Counted from the stretch's first letter, positions 25,045 to 34,605 are shown. The stretch: DNA of 64,000 bases from Verrucomicrobiales bacterium (GCA_021648365.1 JAKISY010000002.1:54736-118735); one strand, 5' to 3'. Notes: generated by a model from the sequence alone, not told the origin. Translations and numbers: made by a program.

Positions 25045-25773
25045 ATGACCTTTCCCTCATCCCTAGCCACACTAGCCCTCGCGCTTTCCCTTCCCCTGCT
25101 CACTTGCCTACCTGCCAAAGCCGATCAGCAAAGCGTCACCTTCGAAAAAGCCCGAACTGGCACCGACCGGCTAGAATATTTGCTCTCGCTACCCGAAGGT
25201 TACGACAAAGACCCTGCAAAAAAATGGCCTCTGGTCGTATTCCTCCATGGCTCAGGTGAGCGCGGCAGTGACATCAGTCGTGTAAAAACCCACGGGCCAC
25301 CCATGTTGGTTGAAAAAGGGAAGAATTTCCCCTTCATTTTGATTTCACCACAATGCCCCAAAAACTCCACTTGGTCAGACCAACCTCTGATCGAACTGAT
25401 CGAAGATGCAGAAAAACGCTATCAGGTAGATCCCAAGCGTATCATCCTCACCGGGCTTAGCATGGGCGGATACGGCACTTGGAATCTCGCCACTCGCTAC
25501 CCCAATAAATTCGCCGCACTCGTTCCACTCTGCGGCGGCGGCACCCCCTACCTCACCCGGCTAATCAAAAACACCCCCATCTGGGTCTTCCACGGAGCCA
25601 AAGATGGCGCGGTCGATATCGGAGAATCTCAACGTATGGTCGATGCTTTGAAAAAAAATGGTAGCAAGCAAGTCAAGTTCACCATTTACCCCGAAGCTGG
25701 GCATAACTGTTGGACAGAAACTTACAACAATGAAAAGCTCTACCAGTGGATGACGGAACAAAAGCTCCCCTAA
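25045..25773 (+). CDS. Exported alpha/beta-hydrolase (dienelactone-hydrolase/LpqC-like esterase)
   Basis: A 242-residue protein from ATG 25045 (MTFPSSLATLALALSLPLLT), which gives a clean signal peptide ending near AKA. The alternative start at 25009 adds a polar stretch before it. The oxyanion region is FLHGSGERGSD, the nucleophile elbow GLSMGGYGTW, the acid is Asp in FHGAKDGAVD and the His is in PEAGHNCW. Such periplasmic enzymes hydrolyse carboxyl esters, often on plant polysaccharide. Four bases separate it from the phosphoesterase gene. Confidence 0.88.
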   Translation: MTFPSSLATLALALSLPLLTCLPAKADQQSVTFEKARTGTDRLEYLLSLPEGYDKDPAKKWPLVVFLHGSGERGSDISRVKTHGPPMLVEKGKNFPFILISPQCPKNSTWSDQPLIELIEDAEKRYQVDPKRIILTGLSMGGYGTWNLATRYPNKFAALVPLCGGGTPYLTRLIKNTPIWVFHGAKDGAVDIGESQRMVDALKKNGSKQVKFTIYPEAGHNCWTETYNNEKLYQWMTEQKLP

Positions 25774-25777
25774 AAAA

Positions 25778-26590
25778 ATGGAAAACAACACCATGTTACA
25801 CGTCATCCATTTCTCTGATACCCACCTCGGCGAAACGCCAGAGTTCTCTGTGTGTGGAGTCAATCCCTACAAGCGCACCCTGCAACTCATCGACGCCGTT
25901 CACTCCCTCGATTTCGAACCCGATCTCATCGTGCACACTGGCGATGTCACCAACGAACCTCTTGTCGAAGCTTACCATCTAGCCACTGAAGCCTTCAGTT
26001 CCCTCAAAGCACCTCTCTATTTTGCCACCGGCAATCATGATGATGCCCAAATGATCAAGCAGCATCTACCGATAGCTCCTCATACCCCGCTAGTGGACGA
26101 TGCCGACCGCCACGCCTATCACTGGGACATGGGACACCTGCGCTTTTATTCCCTAGACGCCAAGTTACCAGAAGACCAAGGTCCGCATGGCGAAATCCCG
26201 CAAAATCAGCTCGACGCGCTGCGTGAGGATATTGCCAGTCACGACAAGCCTTATGCCATCTTTTTACATTTCCCCCCTTTCCGCATGGGATCGATCTGGA
26301 TGGATGAAAAGCTCATCCTCACCAATGGCCCCGAGCTGCACAAAATCTTAAAAGACTCCAGCCCCGACCGCTACCGAATCCGCGGCATCTTCTTTGGACA
26401 CACCCACCGCAGCATCCAACTCTACCGCGAAGGCATTCTCTACTCAGGTGTCGCCAGTCCCGCTTTTCAATTCAGTATGACCCCAGAAGACGGACCGCCC
26501 AAAGTTGATCCGTCCGCCCCGATTGTCTTCAATCACATCACCTTTCTGCCCAACTCCACCGCGATCAAAGAATACACCGTCACCCCTTGA
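25778..26590 (+). CDS. Calcineurin-like metallophosphoesterase (CpdA-like)
   Basis: A 270-residue cytoplasmic class III metallophosphoesterase. All family motifs are in order: HFSDTHLG (D-x-H), VHTGDVTNE (GD), FATGNHDD (GNHD), LHFPPFRMG (H) and FFGHTHRSIQ (GHxH). The CpdA-like group includes 3',5'-cyclic nucleotide phosphodiesterases, but substrate cannot be fixed by sequence. Start is 25778, or 25793 (MLHVIHFSD) which would begin closer to the first strand. It is four bases after the esterase gene, likely one operon. Confidence 0.9.
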   Translation: MENNTMLHVIHFSDTHLGETPEFSVCGVNPYKRTLQLIDAVHSLDFEPDLIVHTGDVTNEPLVEAYHLATEAFSSLKAPLYFATGNHDDAQMIKQHLPIAPHTPLVDDADRHAYHWDMGHLRFYSLDAKLPEDQGPHGEIPQNQLDALREDIASHDKPYAIFLHFPPFRMGSIWMDEKLILTNGPELHKILKDSSPDRYRIRGIFFGHTHRSIQLYREGILYSGVASPAFQFSMTPEDGPPKVDPSAPIVFNHITFLPNSTAIKEYTVTP

Positions 26591-26665
26591 TCAGCGCTGT
26601 TATCGCCCGCCTGGCAATTTTTTTATTTGCTTTACACTTCTCTATACCCGTCTTCTTTACTCCAT

Positions 26666-27697
26666 ATGAAAAAACCCAGCCCTTTGATCAAAACTACGCT
26701 TGCCCTAGCTTCAGCCGCTTTACTTTTATTCTCCAACACCCCCGCCAAAGCCGCCGACACTGGAGTGAAAATCACCGACGGTGACGGAAAATTACGCATC
26801 GAGCTCGACGGCAAACTGTTCACCGAATACCTCTACAACAGCGGCAAATCCGATTTTTTCCCAATCTTCTACCCTGTGCTAGGACCAGGTGAAGTCGAAA
26901 TGACCCGCGATTACCCGATGAAAAAACGCATTGGCGAAAGCAGCGATCACCCCCACCATCGCTCACTCTGGTTTGGACACCACGACATCAACGGCGTGGA
27001 CTTCTGGGCAGTCAAAGCCACCAAAGGCAAACAACCGCTCGGCAAAACGGTTCACCAAAAATTCACCTCCATCAAAAGTGGCAAAGACTCTGGCAGTTTC
27101 ACCAGCGAAAACAACTACCTCGCTCCCGATGGCAAAATCATCATGACCGATGAACGCACCATCACCATCTACAAACGCGATCCCCAGACCGATGCGAGAA
27201 TACTCGATTTCACCATCACCTTCAAAGCCGACCACGGCAAAGTCATCTTCGGTGACAACAAAGACGGCTGCATGGCGATCCGCCTGCACCCCTCCATGCG
27301 TGTCGATGAGCAAAGAAAAGATGTCGAAAACCCCATCAAAGCCGAAGGGCACATCCTCAATAGCGAAGGCGTGCGAGACAAACCCACCTGGGGCAAACGC
27401 GCCAAATGGGTCGATATGACAGGTCCCGTTGACGGCAAAGCCGTCGGCGTTGCCATCTTTGATCACCCCTCCAACCTGCGTCACCCCACCTGGTGGCACG
27501 CACGTAGCTACGGTCTGATCTCTGCCAATCCTTTTGGTAAACATCACTTCGAAGACCTCAAAGATAACCCAAGCGCAGGCAACTACACCTTAGAAGAGGG
27601 CAAAACTTTGACCCTCCGCTACCGCTTCTATTTTCATCTAGGGGATGAAAAACAAGGCAAAGTCGCAGAGCATTACCAAGCCTTCAGCAAAGAGTGA
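26666..27697 (+). CDS. Exported PmoA/DUF6807-family protein
   Basis: A 343-residue exported protein; ATG 26666 gives a signal peptide (TLALASAALLLFSNTPAKAA). The domain is the one annotated as PmoA-like / DUF6807, frequent in Planctomycetes and Verrucomicrobiota in sugar-catabolism clusters; the label refers to a historic match and not to methane oxidation. Visible marks: FFPIFYPVLGPGEVEMTRDY, SSDHPHHRSLWFGHHDINGV, GCMAIRLHPSMR and HPTWWHARSYGLISANPFG. The many His suggest metal or sugar binding. It follows the phosphoesterase by 75 bases. Confidence 0.87.
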   Translation: MKKPSPLIKTTLALASAALLLFSNTPAKAADTGVKITDGDGKLRIELDGKLFTEYLYNSGKSDFFPIFYPVLGPGEVEMTRDYPMKKRIGESSDHPHHRSLWFGHHDINGVDFWAVKATKGKQPLGKTVHQKFTSIKSGKDSGSFTSENNYLAPDGKIIMTDERTITIYKRDPQTDARILDFTITFKADHGKVIFGDNKDGCMAIRLHPSMRVDEQRKDVENPIKAEGHILNSEGVRDKPTWGKRAKWVDMTGPVDGKAVGVAIFDHPSNLRHPTWWHARSYGLISANPFGKHHFEDLKDNPSAGNYTLEEGKTLTLRYRFYFHLGDEKQGKVAEHYQAFSKE

Positions 27698-28156
27698 GTG
27701 AAGATCGCTTGCATCATAGCTGCCTTCATTCCAAGCAGTAAAGAGTGGCTACATGAACACCAGACCTTACTCACATGGTTGGGCTGGGCGTCCCTCGCCA
27801 CCTTTCTGATTGGTTTGACTATCGTGCCGCTGATCGCCATTCGCATGAATGAGGACTATTTCCTCTACCAAAAAAAGCCTCCCATTGACAGCTTCCGACG
27901 ACAACACCCCGTCGTGCGCTGGTTCACCCTCATCATCAAGAACCTACTTGGACTACTACTCGTCTTAGCAGGAATCGCCATGCTTGCACTACCTGGACAA
28001 GGCATCATCACCATCCTACTTGGTATCATGCTGATGAACTTTCCCGGCAAACAAAAAATAGAGCTGCGCATCATCCGTATCCCTAAAGTGCTACACAGTA
28101 TTAACTGGATACGCGCCAAAGCCGCGCACCCACCACTGAAATTGCCACCCGTTTAA
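27698..28156 (+). CDS. PGPGW-like small membrane protein
   Basis: A 152-residue protein starting with GTG immediately after the previous TGA. Two or three membrane segments are clear (WLGWASLATFLIGLTIVPLI; LLGLLLVLAGIAMLALPGQG). The conserved loop LPGQGIITILLGIMLMNFPG matches the PGPGW-type small membrane family found near many unrelated genes. A basic C-terminal tail follows. Function is unknown. The zero-base spacing to the PmoA-like gene indicates translational coupling. Convergent with rlpA-like gene 14 bases away. Confidence 0.75.
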   Translation: MKIACIIAAFIPSSKEWLHEHQTLLTWLGWASLATFLIGLTIVPLIAIRMNEDYFLYQKKPPIDSFRRQHPVVRWFTLIIKNLLGLLLVLAGIAMLALPGQGIITILLGIMLMNFPGKQKIELRIIRIPKVLHSINWIRAKAAHPPLKLPPV

Positions 28157-28170
28157 ACCACTGCCGTACT

Positions 28171-28656
28171 TCAACGCCTCCGTTTGCGCTTGTGTTTGCC
28201 ATCCCCAACCGATACCACCTCGACCCTCACTTTGGTCAGTCCCTGATGTTTGAACCCCAAACGCTTCGCCACCTTCGGTGTCACATCTAGAATCCGGCCA
28301 TCGACAAACGGCCCACGATCATTCAGACGAATGACCGTCGAACGTCCATTTTGCAAATTGGTCACCTTCACCCGACATGGCAAGGGCAAGGTCGTATGTG
28401 CTCCCGCTTTGGTGTGAGGACGGAACCTCTCCCCCAAAGCCGTCGTGCCACGCGACAAACCAAACCACCGCCGCTCATCATACCAAGACGCCATCCCCAC
28501 CTCAGAATGGTGCAGCGCCGCCTCCACCGACATCGGTTGATAATGCCTACCACGGATTTTATACGACCCCATTTTATAGCCATGATAGCCCCCCGATGAG
28601 CAGGAACTCAACACCAATAAAACGGATAGACCCCACAAGCAGCTTTTAGTCTTCAT
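28171..28656 (-). CDS. rlpA: RlpA-like lipoprotein (septal ring lytic transglycosylase family)
   Basis: A 161-residue protein from ATG 28656 (MKTKSCLWGLSVLLVLSSCS), a lipoprotein signal with lipobox LSSC. The frame extends further upstream, but that part lacks a signal sequence. The double-psi beta-barrel domain is clear: VGMASWYDERRWFG, TALGERF, RVKVTNLQNGRSTVIRLNDR and GRILDVTPKVAKRLGF, including the Asp of NDRGPF used for glycan cleavage. There is no SPOR domain and the C-terminus is strongly basic (KHKRKRRR). Likely envelope-located, acting on peptidoglycan. Confidence 0.87.
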   Translation of the reverse strand: MKTKSCLWGLSVLLVLSSCSSGGYHGYKMGSYKIRGRHYQPMSVEAALHHSEVGMASWYDERRWFGLSRGTTALGERFRPHTKAGAHTTLPLPCRVKVTNLQNGRSTVIRLNDRGPFVDGRILDVTPKVAKRLGFKHQGLTKVRVEVVSVGDGKHKRKRRR

Positions 28657-28788
28657 AAGCATAGTCACTTCAATAAACAATCGCCCCAACAAATACAAGC
28701 CTCTATCACCCTTCAATGATAACAAATCAGCCTTTGAAATTTTAGCCATCTGCCCTTTATTACCCAAAACACACACTATCCTAAACTC

Positions 28789-29445
28789 ATGAAATCTATC
28801 CTCGTAACCACCCTAGCTGTCAGCAGCCTACTGCTCTTTGTTTCCTGCGAACAAAAAGACGCACCCTCCACCGAAGAATCTGCCACCCTCCCAAAAGGCT
28901 CTTCCTCTCAAATGAAAGGCTCCTCCTCGCAAGCTCCCATGCCTGAAAAAATCAACAGCGAAAAAATCACCCCTAAAGAAGAAGCTCCAGCACAAAGCTC
29001 CACCATCCCGAGTAAAGAAGAGCTACGCAAAAAACTCACGCCACTGCAATACAAAGTTGCTGTAGAAAATGGCACCGAACCTGCCTATTCAAACGAATAC
29101 TGGAGTAACAAAAAACCCGGCATCTATGTTGATGTCGTCTCCGGAAAACCTCTTTTTGCCTCTAAATCTAAATTCAAGTCAGGCACCGGTTGGCCCAGCT
29201 TTTTTGCTCCCCTCGACAAAGAAGAAGTGCTCGAAGTGGTCGATACAAGTCACGGTATGACCCGCACCGAAGTGCGATCCAAAACTGGCAACACCCACCT
29301 AGGCCACCTCTTCGACGATGGACCACAACCCACTGGCTTACGCTACTGCATCAACTCCGCATCACTGCGTTTTGTGCCTGTAGAAAAGTTCAAAGAAGAA
29401 GGTCTGGAAAAATACGCTGACTTGTTCAAAGAAGATAAAAAGTAG
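28789..29445 (+). CDS. msrB: Peptide-methionine (R)-S-oxide reductase, lipoprotein form
   Basis: A 218-residue protein with a lipoprotein signal (VSSLLLFVSCEQK) and a Ser/Glu/Lys-rich linker to about residue 75. The MsrB domain follows: LTPLQYKVAVENGTEPAYSN, SKFKSGTGWPSFF, SHGMTRTEVRSKTGNTHLGH and RYCINSASLRFVP, where Cys is catalytic. Zinc-binding CxxC pairs are lacking, so it is the zinc-free form. It repairs oxidised methionine in envelope proteins. Divergent from the rlpA-like gene. Confidence 0.93.
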   Translation: MKSILVTTLAVSSLLLFVSCEQKDAPSTEESATLPKGSSSQMKGSSSQAPMPEKINSEKITPKEEAPAQSSTIPSKEELRKKLTPLQYKVAVENGTEPAYSNEYWSNKKPGIYVDVVSGKPLFASKSKFKSGTGWPSFFAPLDKEEVLEVVDTSHGMTRTEVRSKTGNTHLGHLFDDGPQPTGLRYCINSASLRFVPVEKFKEEGLEKYADLFKEDKK

Positions 29446-29468
29446 CACTACCAAAGACAGCGAATACA

Positions 29469-30089
29469 TCACCCCCCAGATCCCGCCATCTGCACCGCAC
29501 CAGGCACCGCTTGGCTTATCCAAGCTTTGCGTTTTTTACTCCAAGCTAGCACCTTGCTCTCACCCATCGCACAAAAATTCCCCTGCGACACCGTCAGCCC
29601 ACGACCACCACGCAAATTCTCCTGATCCCACGACTGCTTCGAATCATCCCACACCGCTGCCGAGCCACTACCAATCACACAAAAGTTTCCTTGGGAGCTC
29701 ACCACATCTCGTGCACCACCAAGATTCTGGTAAGTCCACTTTTGACTTTTCTCACTCCAAACCGCCGCCGAGGCATTGCCCAAAGCACAGAAGTTGCCAT
29801 CCGATTCCACAATCCGGAAGCCCCCCGCCAACCGAGCCGTTATCCACTTCCCTGAGCGCTGACTAAAAACCGCAACATTGGTATTTCCCACCACCCCGAC
29901 ATTCTCACCGCGAGATAGAATACGGTCAAAATCAGCAGACATTTGTGCAAACTGCTGCTCAACCGTTTGCTGAGAAGTTTGCGCATGGACTTGCTGTAGC
30001 GGCAACAACGATGGGTTCCCCAAATACCAAGCACAGGCAAAGCCCATAACAAAAACAAACGCAAAAGAAGTGGAATAAGATTTTTTCAT
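29469..30089 (-). CDS. Exported four-repeat hypothetical protein
   Basis: A 206-residue protein with a signal peptide (TSFAFVFVMGFACAWYLG). About residues 70-205 contain four repeats of about 35-38 residues, with the core GNFCALGNASAAVWSEKSQK, GNFCVIGSGSAAVWDDSKQS, GNFCAMGESKVLAWSKKRKA and the more diverged VGVVGNTNVAVFSQRSGK. The pattern of a G-x-F-C strand, turn and W-x-[DE]-x-x-x-x-W strand suggests a partial propeller or beta-solenoid. No function recognised. Each full repeat carries a Cys. Confidence 0.7.
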   Translation of the reverse strand: MKKSYSTSFAFVFVMGFACAWYLGNPSLLPLQQVHAQTSQQTVEQQFAQMSADFDRILSRGENVGVVGNTNVAVFSQRSGKWITARLAGGFRIVESDGNFCALGNASAAVWSEKSQKWTYQNLGGARDVVSSQGNFCVIGSGSAAVWDDSKQSWDQENLRGGRGLTVSQGNFCAMGESKVLAWSKKRKAWISQAVPGAVQMAGSGG

Positions 30090-30371
30090 GAATCAATAGG
30101 TTGAAATACCCCCTACTCCTATCATCCCCGCAGGAAGCAAGCGATACAAAAATCACTATTGTTGCGACATAAGTCGACACTCAAACGCCGTCATTTTTTC
30201 CAACAAATACAAGGCGGCATAGCCAGCTCATAAGGTGCCCCCTCAGCAGTCAACTTACCACTCTGCTGATCTACACGGTCCAAAATGTAGCTCAAATGGG
30301 TAAATCGCAAATGGTAGTTCAACTAGCACCCAATATATTTCCCATGAAAGTTTTCACTCAGACCTTCGTCG

Positions 30372-32687
30372 TCATTCTTGCTCCACTCGCTCGACTACTA
30401 GCCGAGGGCCTTGCTGCAACGCGATCCTCACCTCGACGCCTTGCTCGATGAATTCACCATCGGCGACGATGTCGAGCAATTGCCCGTCAAACACCCCCTT
30501 ACCAGCTGGACGCAAATCGGCACTGACCACCCCACATCGCCCTACTAAAGTATCACTCTGCTTCGCGCCCGCCTTGCCCTCCGCTGCTCCCTGTATCTCC
30601 CCCATTTCTTCGAGCGATGCTCCACTTGCCAGTGATTCGACCAAAACTAAACCTCCTAGCCTACGGTCGCGTGGCAGCAGACGCATCAACAAAACTCCCA
30701 AGCCGATGGCTCCTAACAAACCTATCGCCAAGGTGAAAATAGGACCGTTGAGCAAGTCCCCCAAACTTGGAGCATGCGCCTCCCCCAGTCGGTGAAACTG
30801 AAAATCAAAACGATCAACCATCGCCATCGTCAAAGACGCGACCACCAAAATCCCTCCTATCAAACCTGGCAACAAAGTGCCTGGCAAAATGAATATCTCC
30901 ACCGCGATCAATACCAAACCCAATACCAACAGCACCGCAAGTTCATAACCTGCAAGATTACCCGCAAGATGATTTCCAAAAAAGAACAGCCCGAAAGCGA
31001 GCAAGGACGTTACCCCAGGAACGCCAAAACCAGGAGCATTCATTTCCATATAAGCTCCTGCCAAACCGACTATGATGAGGATGAAAGAAAACTTCTGAAT
31101 CAAGTGAGCCAATCGCTCCAAGCCCTGTGGCTCCAACCTCAAAATCTCTCCTTTCAATCCTTCAAGAGCAATGATCTGCTCAATGCTATCAACCACGCCC
31201 TTAGCCAACAGAGGTTTACCATCGACCATCATCGTCGCTTCTTCGGTGCTCAGATGCAGCACTTTTCCCATCTCAGAAATCACCACGCCGTCTTTGATCA
31301 CTTCGGTATCGGTGGTGACAAATGCCTCCGCCACGTCAGGATCATGCCCCTTGAGCTTCGCCACATTACGCACCAGATCGCGCAACATCTCAGTCACTTT
31401 CTGTTTCATATTGCCTTTTAAATCACCCGCAGCGGTCACCGGCAGCGCTGAGCCAATTTGGGCTGCAGGTTTCATATAAATATGATCGGTCGCGATCGCC
31501 ACCAGACAACCACCAGACTCGGCGAAATTATTCACAAAGGTATAAGTCGGGAAATTAGCTTCCTGCAATTCACGCATCATCAACTCTGCCGTCTCCCACA
31601 CTCTCCCGCCCGGTGTGTTCATATCAAAGATCAAGGCTTCTGCACCTTCGAGCCGCGCTTTTTTCAACAGACGCTTCATGAACTCAAAACGTGCAGTGAT
31701 CATCAGATCATCCATGCCGACGCGAACCACTAAGATTTTACCCGCATAACTTCCTTCACCTCTTTGACCAAAACCTTTCACTCCTGCTTTTTTATCTTTG
31801 TTAGCAGACGCCACACCCTCCCCTTGCTCGCTATCCGGAAAAGCTGCCCGCCGTTGATGAGTCAAATGTTCCCCATAAGTCAGCCCATTATAAGTAAGCG
31901 CATCAGCCTCCACCCCTAGACCTTCGAGTTTGAGCAATTCATCCATCGAAGCGACCACCGCCTCAGCAAACACGGGTTTGCCGTCTGCTAATTTCTGCAC
32001 CGCCTCATCTGCGGTCAAAGTCAGCATCTCCCCCTTGGCGCTGATAATCTGCCCTTCGACTTTCGCCTCGATAGCGCTATCAATGAAAGCCTGAGCGATT
32101 TGAGGGCGATGACCTTTTTGTTTTGCTAAACTACGAACCCATGCTTTTAACACCGACAAGGATTGTTCTCCACCTCTCCTAGAATCGCTCTTCCCCCCAC
32201 TATCCGCATCCTCTCTCACAGGTGCCGTTACTACACCTTCCGATGGCTGCGCGCCCCCGATCACGGCTACTGGAGATAAATAGACCCGATCACTGCCTAA
32301 TGCCACCAAGGCGCCTAGACCAAGAGCGGACGGGTTAGCGTAGGCAACAGAAGGCACCTTCACTTGCGGTAAGATTTCCATCAAAAACCTCGCAGTCTCT
32401 GGCGAATAACCCGCCCCAGTATTCAGGTCGAAAACCACCGCTTTTGCCGGGGCATCGGCTGCGTCTTTGATCAACTGCCGCAAATGCTTGAAGCGACGCC
32501 CATCTTTGATATCATCATCATCCATGCGGATAATGACCACTCGGTTTTTCAAGCCACTCTCATTTTGAGGCAGCTTGTCCTCAAGTGCAGGTTGAGGTTT
32601 AGCTGCCAATGCCAGCCAGCCGATACTTACCATACTCAGGTAAATCGCACGCCGAACTAGGCTTTTAGTTGAATTGAATGCTCGCAT
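30372..32687 (-). CDS. nfeD: NfeD-family protein with two ClpP-like domains
   Basis: A 771-residue envelope protein: N-terminal hydrophobic signal or anchor, ClpP-like domain 1 (about 45-260), ClpP-like domain 2 (about 310-520), four membrane segments (about 530-680), and the C-terminal soluble NfeD OB-like domain. The two ClpP-like domains are clear duplicates (FDLNTGAGYSPETARFLMEI and FDMNTPGGRVWETAELMMRE; LAKQKGHRPQIAQAF and VAKLKGHDPDVAEAF). Domain 2 keeps the nucleophile region AESGGCLVAIATDHIY; domain 1 reads ALGLGALVALGSDRVY, with Gly where Ser is expected. NfeD proteins cleave membrane partners such as stomatin. Divergent from dnaG. Confidence 0.88.
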   Translation of the reverse strand: MRAFNSTKSLVRRAIYLSMVSIGWLALAAKPQPALEDKLPQNESGLKNRVVIIRMDDDDIKDGRRFKHLRQLIKDAADAPAKAVVFDLNTGAGYSPETARFLMEILPQVKVPSVAYANPSALGLGALVALGSDRVYLSPVAVIGGAQPSEGVVTAPVREDADSGGKSDSRRGGEQSLSVLKAWVRSLAKQKGHRPQIAQAFIDSAIEAKVEGQIISAKGEMLTLTADEAVQKLADGKPVFAEAVVASMDELLKLEGLGVEADALTYNGLTYGEHLTHQRRAAFPDSEQGEGVASANKDKKAGVKGFGQRGEGSYAGKILVVRVGMDDLMITARFEFMKRLLKKARLEGAEALIFDMNTPGGRVWETAELMMRELQEANFPTYTFVNNFAESGGCLVAIATDHIYMKPAAQIGSALPVTAAGDLKGNMKQKVTEMLRDLVRNVAKLKGHDPDVAEAFVTTDTEVIKDGVVISEMGKVLHLSTEEATMMVDGKPLLAKGVVDSIEQIIALEGLKGEILRLEPQGLERLAHLIQKFSFILIIVGLAGAYMEMNAPGFGVPGVTSLLAFGLFFFGNHLAGNLAGYELAVLLVLGLVLIAVEIFILPGTLLPGLIGGILVVASLTMAMVDRFDFQFHRLGEAHAPSLGDLLNGPIFTLAIGLLGAIGLGVLLMRLLPRDRRLGGLVLVESLASGASLEEMGEIQGAAEGKAGAKQSDTLVGRCGVVSADLRPAGKGVFDGQLLDIVADGEFIEQGVEVRIALQQGPRLVVERVEQE

Positions 32688-32763
32688 TATAAAATCTTAT
32701 CAGTCTTTTTAATAAAACAGATGGAACCTTTGCCATCCAGCAGTTAATTCATTATCTGCAACC

Positions 32764-34605
32764 ATGGCTATCATTTCTCCAGAAACGATTCAACGCATCA
32801 TCGCCGAAACGGACATCGTCGATGTGATCAGTAGTTATTTCCCCCTAAAAAAGGCGGGAGCTAACTTTCTAGCCCTGTGCCCATTTCACAACGAAAAGAC
32901 GCCATCCTTTAATGTCACCCCCTCGAAGCAGATCTACTACTGCTTCGGCTGCGGTGAGGGCGGAGACGCCATTCGCTTCGTCATGCACTATGAAAACCTG
33001 ACTTTTCCCGATGCCGCATCGCGATTAGCCGAAAAAGCTGGGATCCGCCTAGAAGACGAAGTTTTCGACCCCGATGCCGATCGCCGTTTGCAGTTGCGAC
33101 GCCTAGTAGAAAAATTGCACAAGGAAGCGAGCGCTTGGTTCAGCCAATTGCTCTTTCGCAGCCCCGAAGCTCAGCACGCACGCGAATACCTCAAAATGCG
33201 TGGACTCGATTCCGAAACCGCCCGCCGCTGGCAGCTAGGCTACGCACCGCAAAATGGCGGCTCCCTGATTCGCTGGGCGCAAGATGCCGGATTCTCCAAC
33301 AAAGTCCTACTCGAGGGCGGACTAGCCGCACCCCAAGATGCCGATAATCCGTCACGCGGGGTCTATTCACGCTTCCGCGATCGCCTGATGTTTCCCGTCT
33401 GCAATGATTATGGTAACGTCATCGCCTTCAGCGGACGCGTGCTCAGCCCCGATGCCAAAGGAGGCAAATACATCAACTCCCCCGAGACGATGCTTTTCAA
33501 AAAAAGCAAAACCTTCTACGGACTCGACCGCAGCAAACGGCCGATCCTAAAGGCAGGCCGAGCAGTGCTCTGTGAGGGGCAACTCGACCTGATCGCCTGT
33601 GTGGAAAACGGCATCGAAAACACCGTCGCCGCTCTGGGCACTGCATTTACAGAAGATCATGCCCGCATACTGAAACGCCATACCGACGAGGTTGTGCTGT
33701 GTTACGACTCCGATGCCGCTGGTTACAAAGCTGCGATCAAAGCCTTCCGCCAATTGGTCTCATCCAACCTGGTGGTCAAGCTAGCCGCCATGCCCGCCGG
33801 CGAGGATCCCGACTCCCTGCTCAAAAAAGAAGGTGCAGAAGCCTTCACCAAAAGAATCACCGAAGCTCCAGAGTTCCTCGATTACCAAATCGACCGCGCT
33901 TCTCAAGAGCGCAACCTCGACGAGATGCGCGACCGCATCGAGTTCGCCAAGGAAGTATCGGAAAACATCGCCCGCATCACCGACAAGATGATCCAGGACT
34001 CACTCATCAACCGCGTAGCCACCCGGCTAAGCGTGCCAGCCGATGACATCCGCCGTTTTGTCGGCGAGGCAGATGGCGAGATCAAACGCTCCCTACGCTA
34101 CAGCAAGCGATCCAGCTACAAACAACGCCAACAAGAAAACTCTAATCAAGAAAATCAGATCTTACCCCCACTCGTGATCGACAACCGAGCGGTGCGTTTT
34201 TTGTGCCAAATGCTACTCACCGTGCCCGAGGCGCGCAGCGAGATCTGCAGCAGCCCTGAACCCGATTTTTTAAAAAACCTCGCGGGCAGCCACTTGCTTT
34301 CCAAAATCTGGCAAGGAAGCTTTGATCCCGCATCCAACGCCGACGTCGCAGCTTTCGCCAACAGCCTGACACCACCCGAGCAAGCCTGCGTCGCACGACT
34401 GTTGACCGAAACCCTCCCCGACACCTCAGTGAAACGGGCCAACGAGTGCTTAGAGACCCTGCATCGACAGAGCCTGGATGCACAAAAAAAGGGGATATTA
34501 TCCCTACTCAAAGATTCTAAGCTCCCCCGCGAGAAGGCACATCAGCTCACCAAAGAACTGCTTGACCTCACACAGCAGTTACAGGATATTGCCCAGTCCC
34601 AGTAA
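32764..34605 (+). CDS. dnaG: DNA primase
   Basis: A 613-residue primase that makes RNA primers for replication. The N-terminal CHC2 zinc finger is CPFHNEKTPSF with YYCFGCGEGGD (about residues 39-66). The catalytic core has VYSRFRDRLMFPVCNDYGNV, IAFSGRVL, the TOPRIM acidic site LCEGQLDLIA and CYDSDAAG (about 310-325). The C-terminal helicase-interacting part is helical. Length is normal. It is followed by rpoD, the usual macromolecular-synthesis arrangement, with 118 bases between. Confidence 0.97.
   Translation: MAIISPETIQRIIAETDIVDVISSYFPLKKAGANFLALCPFHNEKTPSFNVTPSKQIYYCFGCGEGGDAIRFVMHYENLTFPDAASRLAEKAGIRLEDEVFDPDADRRLQLRRLVEKLHKEASAWFSQLLFRSPEAQHAREYLKMRGLDSETARRWQLGYAPQNGGSLIRWAQDAGFSNKVLLEGGLAAPQDADNPSRGVYSRFRDRLMFPVCNDYGNVIAFSGRVLSPDAKGGKYINSPETMLFKKSKTFYGLDRSKRPILKAGRAVLCEGQLDLIACVENGIENTVAALGTAFTEDHARILKRHTDEVVLCYDSDAAGYKAAIKAFRQLVSSNLVVKLAAMPAGEDPDSLLKKEGAEAFTKRITEAPEFLDYQIDRASQERNLDEMRDRIEFAKEVSENIARITDKMIQDSLINRVATRLSVPADDIRRFVGEADGEIKRSLRYSKRSSYKQRQQENSNQENQILPPLVIDNRAVRFLCQMLLTVPEARSEICSSPEPDFLKNLAGSHLLSKIWQGSFDPASNADVAAFANSLTPPEQACVARLLTETLPDTSVKRANECLETLHRQSLDAQKKGILSLLKDSKLPREKAHQLTKELLDLTQQLQDIAQSQ

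Noticed and set aside
27865..28119. Minus-strand frame opposite the PGPGW-like gene
   Set aside because: Shadow of a membrane protein; composition (Met/Pro/Ser-rich) is typical for antisense frames.
30344..30451. Short plus-strand frame MKVFTQTFVVILAPLARLL opposite the end of the NfeD gene
   Set aside because: It overlaps a solid gene on the other strand, is only about 35 codons and has no ribosome site.
32764..34605. Possible frameshift or split in dnaG
   Set aside because: The frame is intact, of normal length, with zinc finger and TOPRIM motifs in order.
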